Source: Caulobacter sp048541825 (GTDB taxonomy: Bacteria; Pseudomonadota; Alphaproteobacteria; Caulobacterales; Caulobacteraceae). From it: a stretch of 64,000 bases of DNA. Of the stretch, positions 43,974 through 53,560 are shown one piece after another; positions within the stretch are counted from its first letter, which is position 1; the number at the start of each line of letters is the position of its first letter. The position numbers and the translations under genes were made by a program. Location of the stretch: contig NZ_CP183332.1 of NCBI RefSeq assembly GCF_048541825.1, positions 1,302,001 through 1,366,000 on the forward strand. Direction: 5' to 3'. Below the pieces are notes generated by a model. The model was given only the letters and a program-made list of their open reading frames with translations. It did not search any database and was not told the DNA's origin.

Positions 43974-44981
43974 TCAATAGACGCGCGGCGAGGGACCGGT
44001 GTCGATGCTTCCCAGTCGGGTGCGGCCTTCCTGCAGGATCAGGCTGGCCTCGATGACCGGCTCGCGCCCCAGGGCCTGGGCGGCGGCGGCCAGGATCTGT
44101 TCAGGCGTCCGGGCGGCCCGGGGATCGACCCGCTCCTTGAGGGCGACTTCCAGCTTGCCCTGCAGCCGGCCATTGGCGTCGACGGTCAAAGCCCCGGATT
44201 TTGCCGTGCCCTCGGCCTCACCGGCGCTGATCCGGGCGTTTTCCATGGTGATCGCGCCGCCGGCCGCGCTCCAGTCGCGCACAGCGTCAGCCCAGCTGTC
44301 GCCGCGCAGGGTCGAGACCCTGGTCAGGCGGGCGTCCAGGATCATGTCTGCGCTGTTTTCCTGGGCGATGCGGCCCAGCAGGCCGGTGAAATTGACCCGG
44401 GCGCCGTCGGCCTTGAACAGGATCGCGGCCTGATCCTCGGGGCCGGGGCGCAGGTGCAACTGCATGGCCTGGGCCGAGCGCAACGGGAAGGGCGCGGCCT
44501 CGGGCGCGGTCGAGAACACCAGGCCGGCGCCTTCGATCGAGATGCGGGGCGGGTGCTGCTTGAGCCCCGCCAGGCTGGCGCGCAGGGCCTGGCCGGCGAT
44601 GGCGACGTCGCCGCCCTCCGGCCGGGTCAGCAGGGCGCCGCGCGGGGCGGTCGCCACCCAGTGGTCGAGGCCATAGATCATAGCCTCGGCCTTCAGCTCG
44701 GGAATGCGAAGGGCCCAGCCCGAGGGTTCGGCGACCCGCGCGTCGGCCAGGGTCACATTGAGGCGGAACGGAAAGCCCGAGAAGCTACGGGCGCTCCACG
44801 ACAGGTCATAGCCGCGCGCCTTCAGCGACGCCGAGGCCGTGTCCATCCGCTGCTCGGCCTGATTGCGCAGCCAGAACCAACCCACGCACCAGGCCGCTGC
44901 GAAGATCAGCGCGATGATGAAGGGCGCAAACAGACCTCGTCTGCGGACTTTGCGGGGCGGCGCGGCGTCGGTATGGGTCAT
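43974..44981 (-). CDS. DUF2125 family membrane-anchored protein
   Basis: A 335-residue protein with one N-terminal transmembrane anchor (LFAPFIIALIFAAAWCVGWF) after a basic cytoplasmic start (RKVRRRG). The exported body includes YDLSWSARSFSGFPFRLNVT, the typical DUF2125 opening. Function unknown; the topology suggests a periplasmic beta-rich domain held at the inner membrane. ATG 44981 is favoured. It is divergent from the ChaC-like gene with only 28 bp between starts. Confidence 0.85.
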   Translation of the reverse strand: MTHTDAAPPRKVRRRGLFAPFIIALIFAAAWCVGWFWLRNQAEQRMDTASASLKARGYDLSWSARSFSGFPFRLNVTLADARVAEPSGWALRIPELKAEAMIYGLDHWVATAPRGALLTRPEGGDVAIAGQALRASLAGLKQHPPRISIEGAGLVFSTAPEAAPFPLRSAQAMQLHLRPGPEDQAAILFKADGARVNFTGLLGRIAQENSADMILDARLTRVSTLRGDSWADAVRDWSAAGGAITMENARISAGEAEGTAKSGALTVDANGRLQGKLEVALKERVDPRAARTPEQILAAAAQALGREPVIEASLILQEGRTRLGSIDTGPSPRVY

Positions 44982-45009
44982 GAAAGAGCGCGTCCAGTCG
45001 GGATTGAAG

Positions 45010-45573
45010 ATGAGCGTAGAGAGCGGAGACCGTTGGGTGTTCGGATACGGATCGCTCATGTGGCGTCCCGGGTTCCCGTTTGTAGAGCGAAGACGCGCGG
45101 TTCTCCACGGCCGTCGTCGCGCCTTCTGCATCTATTCGGTCCATCACCGGGGCACCTATGAGCGCCCGGGCCTGGTTCTGGGCCTGGCGCCCGGCGGCTC
45201 GGTGCGCGGCGCCGCCTATCGGGTGGCGGCGGCGCAATGGGAAGAGGTCTACGGCTATCTGCGCGAACGCGAGCAGCCGACCGAGACCTATTTCGAGGCC
45301 TGGAGCGATCTGAAGATCGACGGCGAGGCGGGCAAGGTCTCCTCGCTGGTCTTCCTGTCGGACATGAAGCACAGCCAGTGGGCCGGGGCCCTGACCCTCG
45401 AGCAGCAGGCCAATCTGATCGCCGGCGCCAAGGGGCTGTCGGGCCGCAACATCGACTATCTGTCCGACCTCGTCGGCCACCTGCGCGAGGACGGCGTGCG
45501 CGATCACGCCATGGAGACGCTACTGAAGCTGGTCGCTGCGCGTGAGGACGGCTCCACGAATCCCTCTCTCTGA
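45010..45573 (+). CDS. chaC: ChaC-like glutathione-specific gamma-glutamylcyclotransferase
   Basis: A 187-residue enzyme expected to cleave glutathione to 5-oxoproline and Cys-Gly. The fold signature is WVFGYGSLMWRPGF at the N-terminus, with RRRAVLHGRRRAFC after it. The catalytic glutamate is probably in YLREREQPTETYFE. ATG 45010 follows an in-frame but unlikely longer start. The last few codons and the stop are provided by the left inverted repeat, so the C-terminus may have been set by that repeat. Confidence 0.88.
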   Translation: MSVESGDRWVFGYGSLMWRPGFPFVERRRAVLHGRRRAFCIYSVHHRGTYERPGLVLGLAPGGSVRGAAYRVAAAQWEEVYGYLREREQPTETYFEAWSDLKIDGEAGKVSSLVFLSDMKHSQWAGALTLEQQANLIAGAKGLSGRNIDYLSDLVGHLREDGVRDHAMETLLKLVAAREDGSTNPSL

Positions 45574-45624
45574 GAGAGAGGGCGGGGCCCGCCGCCGCAG
45601 GCGGTGGGAGGGTGAGAGGTTTCA
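45560..45624 (+). repeat. Left inverted repeat of the 45.6-46.9 kb islet
   Basis: A 65-bp sequence matching the reverse complement of 46800-46862 with about three differences and one 2-bp gap. It contains its own hairpin CCCTCTCTC-TGA-GAGAGAGGG and a GC-rich CGGGGCCCG core. It includes the stop codon of chaC and could terminate it. Confidence 0.85.
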
Positions 45625-45769
45625 CCGTTGGCCGGGAAAGCTCTATTCCTGTCGCTGATCGAGCCGGAATGGGTGCAGAGCGGAAATCAGGTCAGCACCT
45701 GAAACCCGACATTTGGCCCTTGGACCGCAAGCGGATGTCGCCAAGGTCCGTGAAGGGTGGATAGTGGAC

Positions 45770-46087
45770 CTAGCTGAACAGGTGGCTGTCGCCTTCCTTC
45801 GGCGCACGTCCCACATGCCTGAGATCAGTTCCTGGGTTCCGAAGGTCCATTAGTGCCAAGATGTTACCGCCGCGCATGGCAGCGGCGATGGTGCCATCCT
45901 GTGACCATCGGACTTCTGCATCTGGCTCGCCTAGAGCTCGGACGGGCACCCTAAATGAGCTGACAATCTGCCGCCCCTCGGGCGCAGCCATGTCCAGCAG
46001 GTACAGATAGGCGGTCTCACCATCTGCCTCGAAGACGACACCGAAGCGCCCATCCGACCTAACAACGCTGCTAAACTCTTCACCCAT
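45770..46087 (-). CDS. Hypothetical protein inside the islet
   Basis: A 105-residue protein from ATG 46087 (MGEEFSSVVRSDGRFGVVFE). It alternates short strands (AYLYLLDM, GRQIVSSFRVPV) and charged turns (EVRWSQDGTIAAAMRGGNI), which looks like part of a beta-propeller or beta-sandwich repeat, though no family was identified. No signal peptide or cysteine is present. It may be a fragment. Its upstream region is the 146-bp nested repeat, so its promoter may lie there. Confidence 0.45.
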   Translation of the reverse strand: MGEEFSSVVRSDGRFGVVFEADGETAYLYLLDMAAPEGRQIVSSFRVPVRALGEPDAEVRWSQDGTIAAAMRGGNILALMDLRNPGTDLRHVGRAPKEGDSHLFS

Positions 46088-46152
46088 ACCGTGATGAGAG
46101 CCGAAGCCGGTTCGGTCTGCAATGGGTGGGGAGCGAACGTCAGGCTCAGTAG

Positions 46153-46298
46153 CGCCCCCTCCGTCACGTCGCCTATCGGCGCCGCGCCACCTCCCCCGCA
46201 CGCTTCGCTACGGGGCAGGAGAAGAACAGCATCACCCTCCTGCCCCGTGAAACGGGGGAGGTGGCGCGATGCGAATACGCATCGTGACGGAGGGGGCG
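46153..46298. repeat. Three-tier nested inverted repeat
   Basis: Three perfect stems are nested around one centre: 16 bp (46153-46168 with 46283-46298), 15 bp (46184-46198 with 46253-46267) and 11 bp (46211-46221 with 46237-46247). It can form one long hairpin or cruciform. Its GGGGGAGGTGGC and GGAGGGGGC pieces recur in the repeat at 53.1 kb, so both belong to one intergenic family. Confidence 0.9.
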
Positions 46299-46434
46299 TC
46301 CGGCGTCGGCCGTCTTTCCGGGCAAACTGAACGTACAACTAGGGTCGGGTGCAGGAATTGGGGTCGCGCCCGAAACAGGACATTTGACGCAATTCCGAAT
46401 TGCGGGCGTCGAAGCTGGATGGCAGCATCCGCAG

Positions 46435-46764
46435 ATGAATGAGCCCGCTAAAGTCAAGCTATCTCGGCTGCGCGAGATTGGCTGGTCTCTGTGGGACCCA
46501 ATTGGGCTGAGGGAAATCAGCGATGGCGATTGGCAAGATGACGGTGCCTGTGCGGACGAGTACGACAGCTATCTTCTGCAAGTGGTAGGCAAATTGCGGA
46601 GAGGCGAGCCCGCATCGGAGGTTGTGGCCTATCTGGAAGACACCGAAACCGGCCACATCGGGCTGACGCCAAATGAGACGATGCGGAGCAGAGCGGAGGC
46701 TACGGTCGCGGCTATCGGGGAGTATCTTTCGACCCTGCCGCCGGGACCGCTGAAGGTCCGCTGA
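46435..46764 (+). CDS. Small acidic hypothetical, resembles DUF1871
   Basis: A 109-residue acidic protein from ATG 46435 (MNEPAKVKLSRLREIGWSLW). WDPIGL early and DEYDSYLLQVVGKLRRGE mid-protein, followed by EVVAYLEDTETGHIGLTPN, recall the DUF1871 family of small helical proteins whose function is unknown. The frame is open 17 codons further upstream. It is one of two genes between the inverted repeats. Similar proteins are often found scattered in accessory DNA, so acquisition is plausible. Confidence 0.6.
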   Translation: MNEPAKVKLSRLREIGWSLWDPIGLREISDGDWQDDGACADEYDSYLLQVVGKLRRGEPASEVVAYLEDTETGHIGLTPNETMRSRAEATVAAIGEYLSTLPPGPLKVR

Positions 46765-46799
46765 GCGCCGAAAGCTGACAGCGCTCTATCCTGCCAGTC

Positions 46800-46862
46800 T
46801 GAAACCTCTCACCCTCCCACCGCTTCGCGGCGGGCCCCGCCCTCTCTCTCAGAGAGAGGGAT
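46800..46862 (-). repeat. Right inverted repeat of the 45.6-46.9 kb islet
   Basis: The 63-bp partner of 45560-45624 in opposite orientation. It abuts the plsC stop (46865) just as the left copy abuts the chaC stop. Its internal hairpin could end the plsC transcript. Confidence 0.85.
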
Positions 46863-46864
46863 CG

Positions 46865-47575
46865 TTAAATTCCCTCGTCCTCCAGCGCCTTGGTCGCCGT
46901 GTCGATGCGGGTCTGCAGTTCGCGCATGAACTCGCCGCGTTTCAGGCCGGCGGGGATCGGCGGCAGGTATTCGAAGACGATGGTGCCCGGCTTGACCAGG
47001 AAACCCTTGCCCCAGTGCACGCCGCAGTTCAGCGCCAGAGGCGTGACCGGCAGGTCCAGCTCGCGATAGAGAGCGGCGATGCCGGGCTTGTAGTCGCCGG
47101 GAACGCCGACGGCGCCGCGGGTGCCTTCGGGGAAGATCACCACCTGGCGAACCTCCTTCATCTTCTCCAGCGTGTCGCGGACCAGCTTCTTCAAGGCCGT
47201 TGAATGGCCCTTGCGGTCGACGACGACCATGCCCGCCTTCAGGCCGTGCCAGCCAAACAGCGGCACATTGAGCAGTTCCTTCTTCATCACGAAGCAGGCG
47301 TCGGGCAGCAGGCCAAACTGGCTGAAGACGTCGAACATCGACTGGTGCTTGGCGGCGATCAGGGCGGGGCCGGTGGGCATGTACTCGCGACCGCGCACCT
47401 CAACCTTGATGTCGGCGATCCAGCGCAGGCCAAAGAACAGGCCCTTGGACCAGAAGGTCAGGGCGGCCACCGCGAAGCGGCGCGGCAGGGGCAGCAGGGC
47501 CACCATCCAGGTCGAGGTGAAGATCGACCAGAGCCAGAAATACAGCTGGAACAGAAACGAACGCAGATAGATCAA
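46865..47575 (-). CDS. plsC: 1-acyl-sn-glycerol-3-phosphate acyltransferase
   Basis: Makes phosphatidic acid for membrane lipids. The 236-residue protein has an N-terminal membrane segment (FLFQLYFWLWSIFTSTWMVA), the catalytic HX4D in AAKHQSMFDVF, and FPEGTRGAVG for substrate binding. The start is TTG 47575, which overlaps the YdcF gene's stop by 4 bp (TTGA) with GGAAG upstream. A lysophosphatidate role is standard for this length, but other acyl acceptors are possible. Confidence 0.92.
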   Translation of the reverse strand: MIYLRSFLFQLYFWLWSIFTSTWMVALLPLPRRFAVAALTFWSKGLFFGLRWIADIKVEVRGREYMPTGPALIAAKHQSMFDVFSQFGLLPDACFVMKKELLNVPLFGWHGLKAGMVVVDRKGHSTALKKLVRDTLEKMKEVRQVVIFPEGTRGAVGVPGDYKPGIAALYRELDLPVTPLALNCGVHWGKGFLVKPGTIVFEYLPPIPAGLKRGEFMRELQTRIDTATKALEDEGI

Positions 47576-48192
47576 GATGCTTCCTTCGCCGGTTCGCCGG
47601 CCTCGTCCTTGGGGCCCAATCCCAGGAACGCCTCGCGGCCCAGGATCGCCAGGTACTTGCAGTATTCGACGATCATCCGCCGCGCGCCGGCGTTCTGCTT
47701 CCACCAGCGATGAGCGTCGAGGCCTTCCGTGGCGACGGGATAGGGGTAAAGCACAGTATCGGGCAAGGTTGCGCGCAGTTCCAGCATGGCGCGCGGCATA
47801 TGATAGTCGGCTGTGACCACAATTAGGCTGCGATAGCCCTTGGCCTTGGCCCACTCGGCTGTTTCCCTGGCGTTACCGAGGGTGTTGGCGGCGGCGAAGC
47901 CCAGGTCCACGCAGCAGTCATAGATCGGCTTGACCGCCTTGGTGACGCTCTGCACGTCCTCGCGGGTGGCTTCGCGATTGACGCCGGAAATCAGCAGGCG
48001 CTTGCCCTTGCCGGCTTCCAGCAGCTTGGTGGCGGCTTCCAGCCGAATGTTGGAGGCGCCGGTCAGCACCACGACGCCATCGGCGACCGGCGGCTCGCGG
48101 GCGGGGATCGATTGCTCGACGCGGCCGGAGAAGGCCAGCAGGCCGACGGCCCAGACCATCACCAGGATCAACAGGGCTGCGAGGCTCTTCAC
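47572..48192 (-). CDS. YdcF family (DUF218) membrane-associated protein
   Basis: A 206-residue protein with one N-terminal hydrophobic segment (LAALLILVMVWAVGLLAF) and a DUF218 domain: DGVVVLTGASNIRLEAATKLLE, LLISGVNREATRED, and LIVVTADYHMPRAM near the end. Such proteins are linked to envelope processes; the E. coli member SanA is involved in the outer-membrane barrier. It overlaps ftsX by 4 bp and plsC by 4 bp, making one ftsE-ftsX-ydcF-plsC unit. Confidence 0.9.
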   Translation of the reverse strand: MKSLAALLILVMVWAVGLLAFSGRVEQSIPAREPPVADGVVVLTGASNIRLEAATKLLEAGKGKRLLISGVNREATREDVQSVTKAVKPIYDCCVDLGFAAANTLGNARETAEWAKAKGYRSLIVVTADYHMPRAMLELRATLPDTVLYPYPVATEGLDAHRWWKQNAGARRMIVEYCKYLAILGREAFLGLGPKDEAGEPAKEAS

Positions 48193-49082
48193 GGCATGCT
48201 CCTCAAAAGTCGCAACGCAGCAAGGCGGGCGGTCAGGCCCGCGACGAGGGCGGCGATCAGCGGGCAGGGCAGCGGCGCCAGCAGATCAATCCAGGCCAGG
48301 GGCAGGATCGGCGCCAGGCCCGCACCGCCGCCCAGGGTGCGGATCGCCGCGCCGATGATGGTCGCGCCCGCGCCGCCCAGCAAGCCCGCTATGGCGGCCA
48401 TGCCCGCGAACCGCCACTGGAACAGCCCCGCAATGAAGCCGGCCTCGGCGCCGGACAGGTGCAGCACCTCGATGACGTCGGCCCGCGCCGCCAGTCCGGC
48501 CCGCGTGGCGAAGGCGATCACCGAAGCCGCCGCCGACGCGATCAGGGCGAACACGCCCAGCGCCGCCCAGCGGGCCAGGCCGGCGCCGCGTTCGATGTCG
48601 GCGATCCAGCGGCTGTGGTCATCGACGACGGCGTCGACGCCGGCCGCCTTCAGGGCCTGATCCAGGGCCGTGGCGGTGGCGGGTAGCAGGGGGTCCAGAT
48701 CCAGGGTGACGAGGCGCGGCGTGGGCAGGTCGTCGACCAGGGCCTCCTTGCCGATCCAGGGAACCAGCAGTTCCTCGGCCTTTTCCTTGGTCAGGGCGCG
48801 GGCCTCGACCACGCCCTTGACCCCGGCCAGGGCCTCGGCGGCGCGGGCGGCGGCGGAGTCGGGGGTCTCGTTGGGACGGGCGCGGACCACCACGGTCGCC
48901 GATCCGGTCAACTGATTGGTCCAGCCCTCGGCCGCGCGGTTGGCGGCCAGGGCGACCAGGGCGGTCAGGCAGGCCAGGAAGCACAGCACGGCGACCACGA
49001 AGACCAGCGAGCCGTCGCGGGCGTCGCGCGGCGGCAGCAGCGGACCCGGCCGCCAGCGCTGGACCTGGAACACCTCGCTCAT
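48189..49082 (-). CDS. ftsX: Cell-division protein FtsX
   Basis: Membrane subunit of the FtsEX complex, which couples cytokinesis to peptidoglycan hydrolysis. The 297-residue protein has four transmembrane segments: one near residues 28-48 (FVVAVLCFLACLTALVALAA) before the large periplasmic loop, and three in the C-terminal half (ALGVFALIASAAASVIAFAT and later). It overlaps ftsE by 4 bp. The loop is poor in recognisable motifs, as is normal for FtsX, so the call rests on topology and the ftsE neighbour. Confidence 0.92.
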   Translation of the reverse strand: MSEVFQVQRWRPGPLLPPRDARDGSLVFVVAVLCFLACLTALVALAANRAAEGWTNQLTGSATVVVRARPNETPDSAAARAAEALAGVKGVVEARALTKEKAEELLVPWIGKEALVDDLPTPRLVTLDLDPLLPATATALDQALKAAGVDAVVDDHSRWIADIERGAGLARWAALGVFALIASAAASVIAFATRAGLAARADVIEVLHLSGAEAGFIAGLFQWRFAGMAAIAGLLGGAGATIIGAAIRTLGGGAGLAPILPLAWIDLLAPLPCPLIAALVAGLTARLAALRLLRSMP

Positions 49083-49810
49083 GCGTCGCCTCCTTCGACC
49101 AGACGACCATGCTCGAGATGCAGGGTCGGTTGGCCGGCGCGGGCCACGACGTCCTCGTCATGGGTGGCGATCAGCACCGTGGTGCCCAGGCGATTGAGCT
49201 CGACGAACAGCCGCAGCAGTCGCAGCGACATGGCCGGATCGACATTGCCGGTCGGCTCGTCGGCCAGCAGCACATCGGGCCGATCGACCACGGCGCGGGC
49301 GATGGCCAGGCGCTGCTTTTCACCGCCTGACAGGGTGGAGGGCAGGGCATGCATCCGCTCACCCAGTCCTACCCAGGTCAGCAGCTCGGCGACGTCGTCG
49401 CGATAGGTGGCGGGCTTGCGCTGCAGGATACGGAGAGGAAGGGCGGCGTTGTCGAACACCGACAGGTGCTCCAGAAGCCGAAAGTCCTGGAAAACCACGC
49501 CGATCCGGCGGCGCAGGAACGGCAGGTCGCCGGTCGGCAAAAGGCTGACATCGCGGCCGAAAAGCTCCACGCGACCCCGTGACGCACGGTGGGCCAGATA
49601 GATCAGCTTGAGCAGGGAACTCTTGCCCGCGCCCGAAGCGCCGGTCAGGAAGTGAAACGACCCGGGGGCCAGAGAAAACCCAATGTCTCTTAGCGTTTCC
49701 GGCGCACGGCCGTAGCGCATCGACACGCCCTCGAAGCGAACCACGGGGAGGGCGTCATCGCCCTGATCTGCCTCGATCCGCAAGGAGGTGTCGCCGGGGT
49801 TTCTGGACAT
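49079..49810 (-). CDS. ftsE: Cell-division ATP-binding protein FtsE
   Basis: ATPase partner of FtsX. The 243-residue protein has Walker A GASGAGKSSLLKL, signature LSGGEKQRLAIARA and Walker B DVLLADEPTGNVD, all in the FtsE pattern (FQDFRLLEHLSVFDN is diagnostic). ATG 49810 is chosen; the frame is open eight more codons. A 25-residue N-terminal extension precedes the ABC core. It is divergent from the zinc-ribbon gene across 56 bp. Confidence 0.94.
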   Translation of the reverse strand: MSRNPGDTSLRIEADQGDDALPVVRFEGVSMRYGRAPETLRDIGFSLAPGSFHFLTGASGAGKSSLLKLIYLAHRASRGRVELFGRDVSLLPTGDLPFLRRRIGVVFQDFRLLEHLSVFDNAALPLRILQRKPATYRDDVAELLTWVGLGERMHALPSTLSGGEKQRLAIARAVVDRPDVLLADEPTGNVDPAMSLRLLRLFVELNRLGTTVLIATHDEDVVARAGQPTLHLEHGRLVEGGDA

Positions 49811-49866
49811 CAGGGACAAAATCAGCGACCCCATTTGTTAATGCGGGGAGCCTACGATTCGCGGCC

Positions 49867-50799
49867 ATGATACTGACCTGTCCGGAGTGCGCCAGCCGCT
49901 ATTTCGTCGACGACTCCAAGGTCGGTGCGGCTGGTCGTGTCGTGCGTTGCGCCTCGTGCGGCAACCGCTGGACCGCCCGTAACGAGGAGTCCACGGACCT
50001 CTTCGACGAACCCTCCGACGCCACCATGGCCAGCGACGCCGCCATGGCCTCACTGGACGTCTCGGAGGCCAGCCCGGCCGTCGAACCCGAACCCGAACCG
50101 CCGGTCAGCGCCCTCCCGGGCGAGGAGCTGCCCAAGGTGTTCCGGGCCCGCGCCGACGCCGAGCGTCGCTTGCGCGAGGCGACGACCACGGGCGTGGTCT
50201 GGGCCGGCATGGCCGCCGCCATGGCCTCGATGATTGTCGGCGCCCTGATCTTCCGCATCGACATGGTGCGCCTGTGGCCGACCACGGCCGGGGCCTATGC
50301 CAGCGTCGGCCTGCCGGTGAACACGGTCGGACTGGTGATCGAGAACATCAAGGCCGAGCCCTCGCTGGAAGACGGCCACGCCGCCGTGACCATCACCGGC
50401 ATCATGCGCAACATCACCGACCATGCGGTGATCGCCCCGCCGCTGCGGGTCGAGCTGCGCAACGCCAAGGACAAGCGCGTGGCCGGCCGCATCGCCGCCG
50501 CCGCCGATCCGAAGATCCCGCCCAGCGAGATCCGCCACTTCGCCATCACCATCCTGGACCCGCCCCGCACCGCCAAGGATCTGGTCATCGACTTTGCGGT
50601 CGAGCCCGGCGCGGCCAAGGCGGTCAAGGCCGCCCTGAAGACTCCCGCCAAGCACACGGCGGACCCCGAACTGTCGCTGCGCGGCGCCCAGGATGCGCCT
50701 GCCGAGGCAGATGCGGCTGGACATGAACCCTCGGGACATGAGACCGGAGCGGAAGCCACTCCTCCCTCTGACTCTCACGAACCCGCGCATCATGAATGA
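49867..50799 (+). CDS. Zinc-ribbon (MJ0042) protein with DUF3426 domain
   Basis: A 310-residue protein. The N-terminal zinc ribbon has two cysteine pairs (ILTCPECASRYFVD and VVRCASCGNRWTA). An acidic linker leads to one transmembrane segment near residues 115-135 (VVWAGMAAAMASMIVGALIF). A C-terminal beta-rich DUF3426 domain follows (VGLVIENIKAEPSL, ITGIMRNITDHAV) with a His/Glu/Pro tail. It is probably inner-membrane with the zinc ribbon inside the cell. Its stop overlaps the next gene by 8 bp. Confidence 0.88.
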   Translation: MILTCPECASRYFVDDSKVGAAGRVVRCASCGNRWTARNEESTDLFDEPSDATMASDAAMASLDVSEASPAVEPEPEPPVSALPGEELPKVFRARADAERRLREATTTGVVWAGMAAAMASMIVGALIFRIDMVRLWPTTAGAYASVGLPVNTVGLVIENIKAEPSLEDGHAAVTITGIMRNITDHAVIAPPLRVELRNAKDKRVAGRIAAAADPKIPPSEIRHFAITILDPPRTAKDLVIDFAVEPGAAKAVKAALKTPAKHTADPELSLRGAQDAPAEADAAGHEPSGHETGAEATPPSDSHEPAHHE

Positions 50800-51322
50800 C
50801 ACCACCCAACCCGAAGTCCTGATTTCGGAAGCCGACATCGCCCAGCGCGTTCAGGCCCTGGCCAACGCCATCGCCCCGCGCATCGACGACGACACGGTCT
50901 GCGTCTGTCTGCTGACCGGCGGTCTGTGGTTCGCCGCCGACCTGACCCGGGCCTTGTGGAAGGCGGGCCGCAATGTCCGCTTCGACGCCCTGTGGCTGGC
51001 CTCGTATCACGATGAGCGCAAGAGCACCGGCCGCTGCGAGGTCCGCGCCGACCTGCAACGTCCGCTGATCGGCCGCCGGGCCCTGGTGGTCGATGACGTG
51101 TTCGACAGCGGCCTGTCGCTGAGCGAAGCCTCGCGCCTGGTCAAGGACGCCGGGGCCAGCGAAGTGATGACCGCCGTTTTCGCCCGCAAGCCCTGGCCGA
51201 CCCAGCGCGGCATGGAGCCCGACTTCGTGGCCTGGGAAGCCCCGGCCCGCTACCTCGTGGGCTATGGCCTCGACGACGAGGGCAGGAGCCGTGGGTTGCC
51301 CTACATCGGCGCGTTGGACTGA
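50792..51322 (+). CDS. hpt: Phosphoribosyltransferase, probable hypoxanthine type
   Basis: A 176-residue purine-salvage enzyme. The PRPP-binding loop is LVVDDVFDSGLSLSEA, and CVCLLTGGLWFAADLTRAL is the strand-loop near the N-terminus. DALWLASYHDERKSTG fits the flexible loop of hypoxanthine phosphoribosyltransferases. ATG 50792 lies 8 bp inside the upstream gene, implying coupling. Guanine or xanthine use is not excluded. A clean terminator follows. Confidence 0.85.
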   Translation: MNDTTQPEVLISEADIAQRVQALANAIAPRIDDDTVCVCLLTGGLWFAADLTRALWKAGRNVRFDALWLASYHDERKSTGRCEVRADLQRPLIGRRALVVDDVFDSGLSLSEASRLVKDAGASEVMTAVFARKPWPTQRGMEPDFVAWEAPARYLVGYGLDDEGRSRGLPYIGALD

Positions 51323-51326
51323 TCAC

Positions 51327-51355
51327 GCTCTAAGCGCTTGATTTAGAGCCTTTTT
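51327..51355 (+). terminator. Rho-independent terminator of hpt
   Basis: A perfect 7-bp stem GCTCTAA/TTAGAGC with a 9-base loop is followed by CTTTTT, only 5 bp after the hpt stop. It closes the zinc-ribbon/hpt unit. Confidence 0.8.
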
Positions 51356-51359
51356 ATAC

Positions 51360-51382
51360 GCCTCACGGGGTCCATGTGAGGC
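51360..51382 (+). promoter_or_regulatory. Second hairpin in the ABC-F leader
   Basis: GCCTCAC/GTGAGGC forms a 7-bp stem with a 9-base loop, 46 bp before the ABC-F start. ABC-F genes are sometimes attenuated through leader hairpins; here that is only a possibility. Confidence 0.35.
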
Positions 51383-51428
51383 TAAAAGGTTCTGGCGTTC
51401 TGCCTCCACCCGCGTTAGCAGACCGCCC

Positions 51429-53057
<1,629 letters not shown>

Positions 53058-53136
53058 GGGTAATGCTTTTGGCGCAGCCTCGCCAAGACATCGGACGCTG
53101 CCGATGGCCGGGTAGAGTAGATGCTGGACAAATACA

Positions 53137-53272
53137 TCCTCCCACTCTGGGGGAGGTGGCCCGGAGGGCCGGAGGGGGCAGCGCGTCGCTAACCCAGGTC
53201 GCGCTTTTGTCAACTCACGCAGACATAGCCCGCTTAGTCGCTCCGCGACAGCTCCCCCAGAGGGGGAGCATC
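53137..53272. repeat. GC-rich intergenic repeat downstream of the ABC-F gene
   Basis: CTCTGGGGGAG (53145-53155) pairs with CTCCCCCAGAG (53252-53262). The right end also folds alone as GCTCCCCC-AGA-GGGGGAGC (53251-53269). The inner GGTGGCCCGGAGGGCC part resembles the nested repeat at 46.2 kb. Together they suggest one family of mobile or recombining intergenic elements. Confidence 0.8.
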
Positions 53273-53560
53273 TAAACGTCAGCAACTGATCGAAAAGCGA
53301 AGCGAGCCTCGGACCTAGAAGTCGAGACTGTCCTTAGTCTGTGCAGGGTTCGCTTTCGGCGGTGATGCTGATTTTTGCTCCCGACCCGTTGCTGCGCTTT
53401 CCGAAGATTGATCACAAAGCGACCTTCGACAGTTGGTCTCTGTTAAGGGCAATGGCGGCGATCATGACCCTGAGGCTACGGCCTCCGGCCGGGCTACAAC
53501 GCGGCTGGGGATTGTCCACCAGCCGGTCGGTGATACGACTGCGCCAACCCGGAGCTGATC
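53273..53560. other. Intergenic region before the FkbM gene
   Basis: About 290 bp with no gene that I can support. No clear promoter pattern was recognised; a GGAG ribosome site lies at the far end for the FkbM gene. Confidence 0.4.

Noticed and set aside
42900..45161. Long open frame on the plus strand opposite the aromatic genes
   Set aside because: A 753-codon frame is open, but it is antisense to four recognised genes, has low-complexity Gly/Ala/Arg composition and no domain; high GC produces such shadows.
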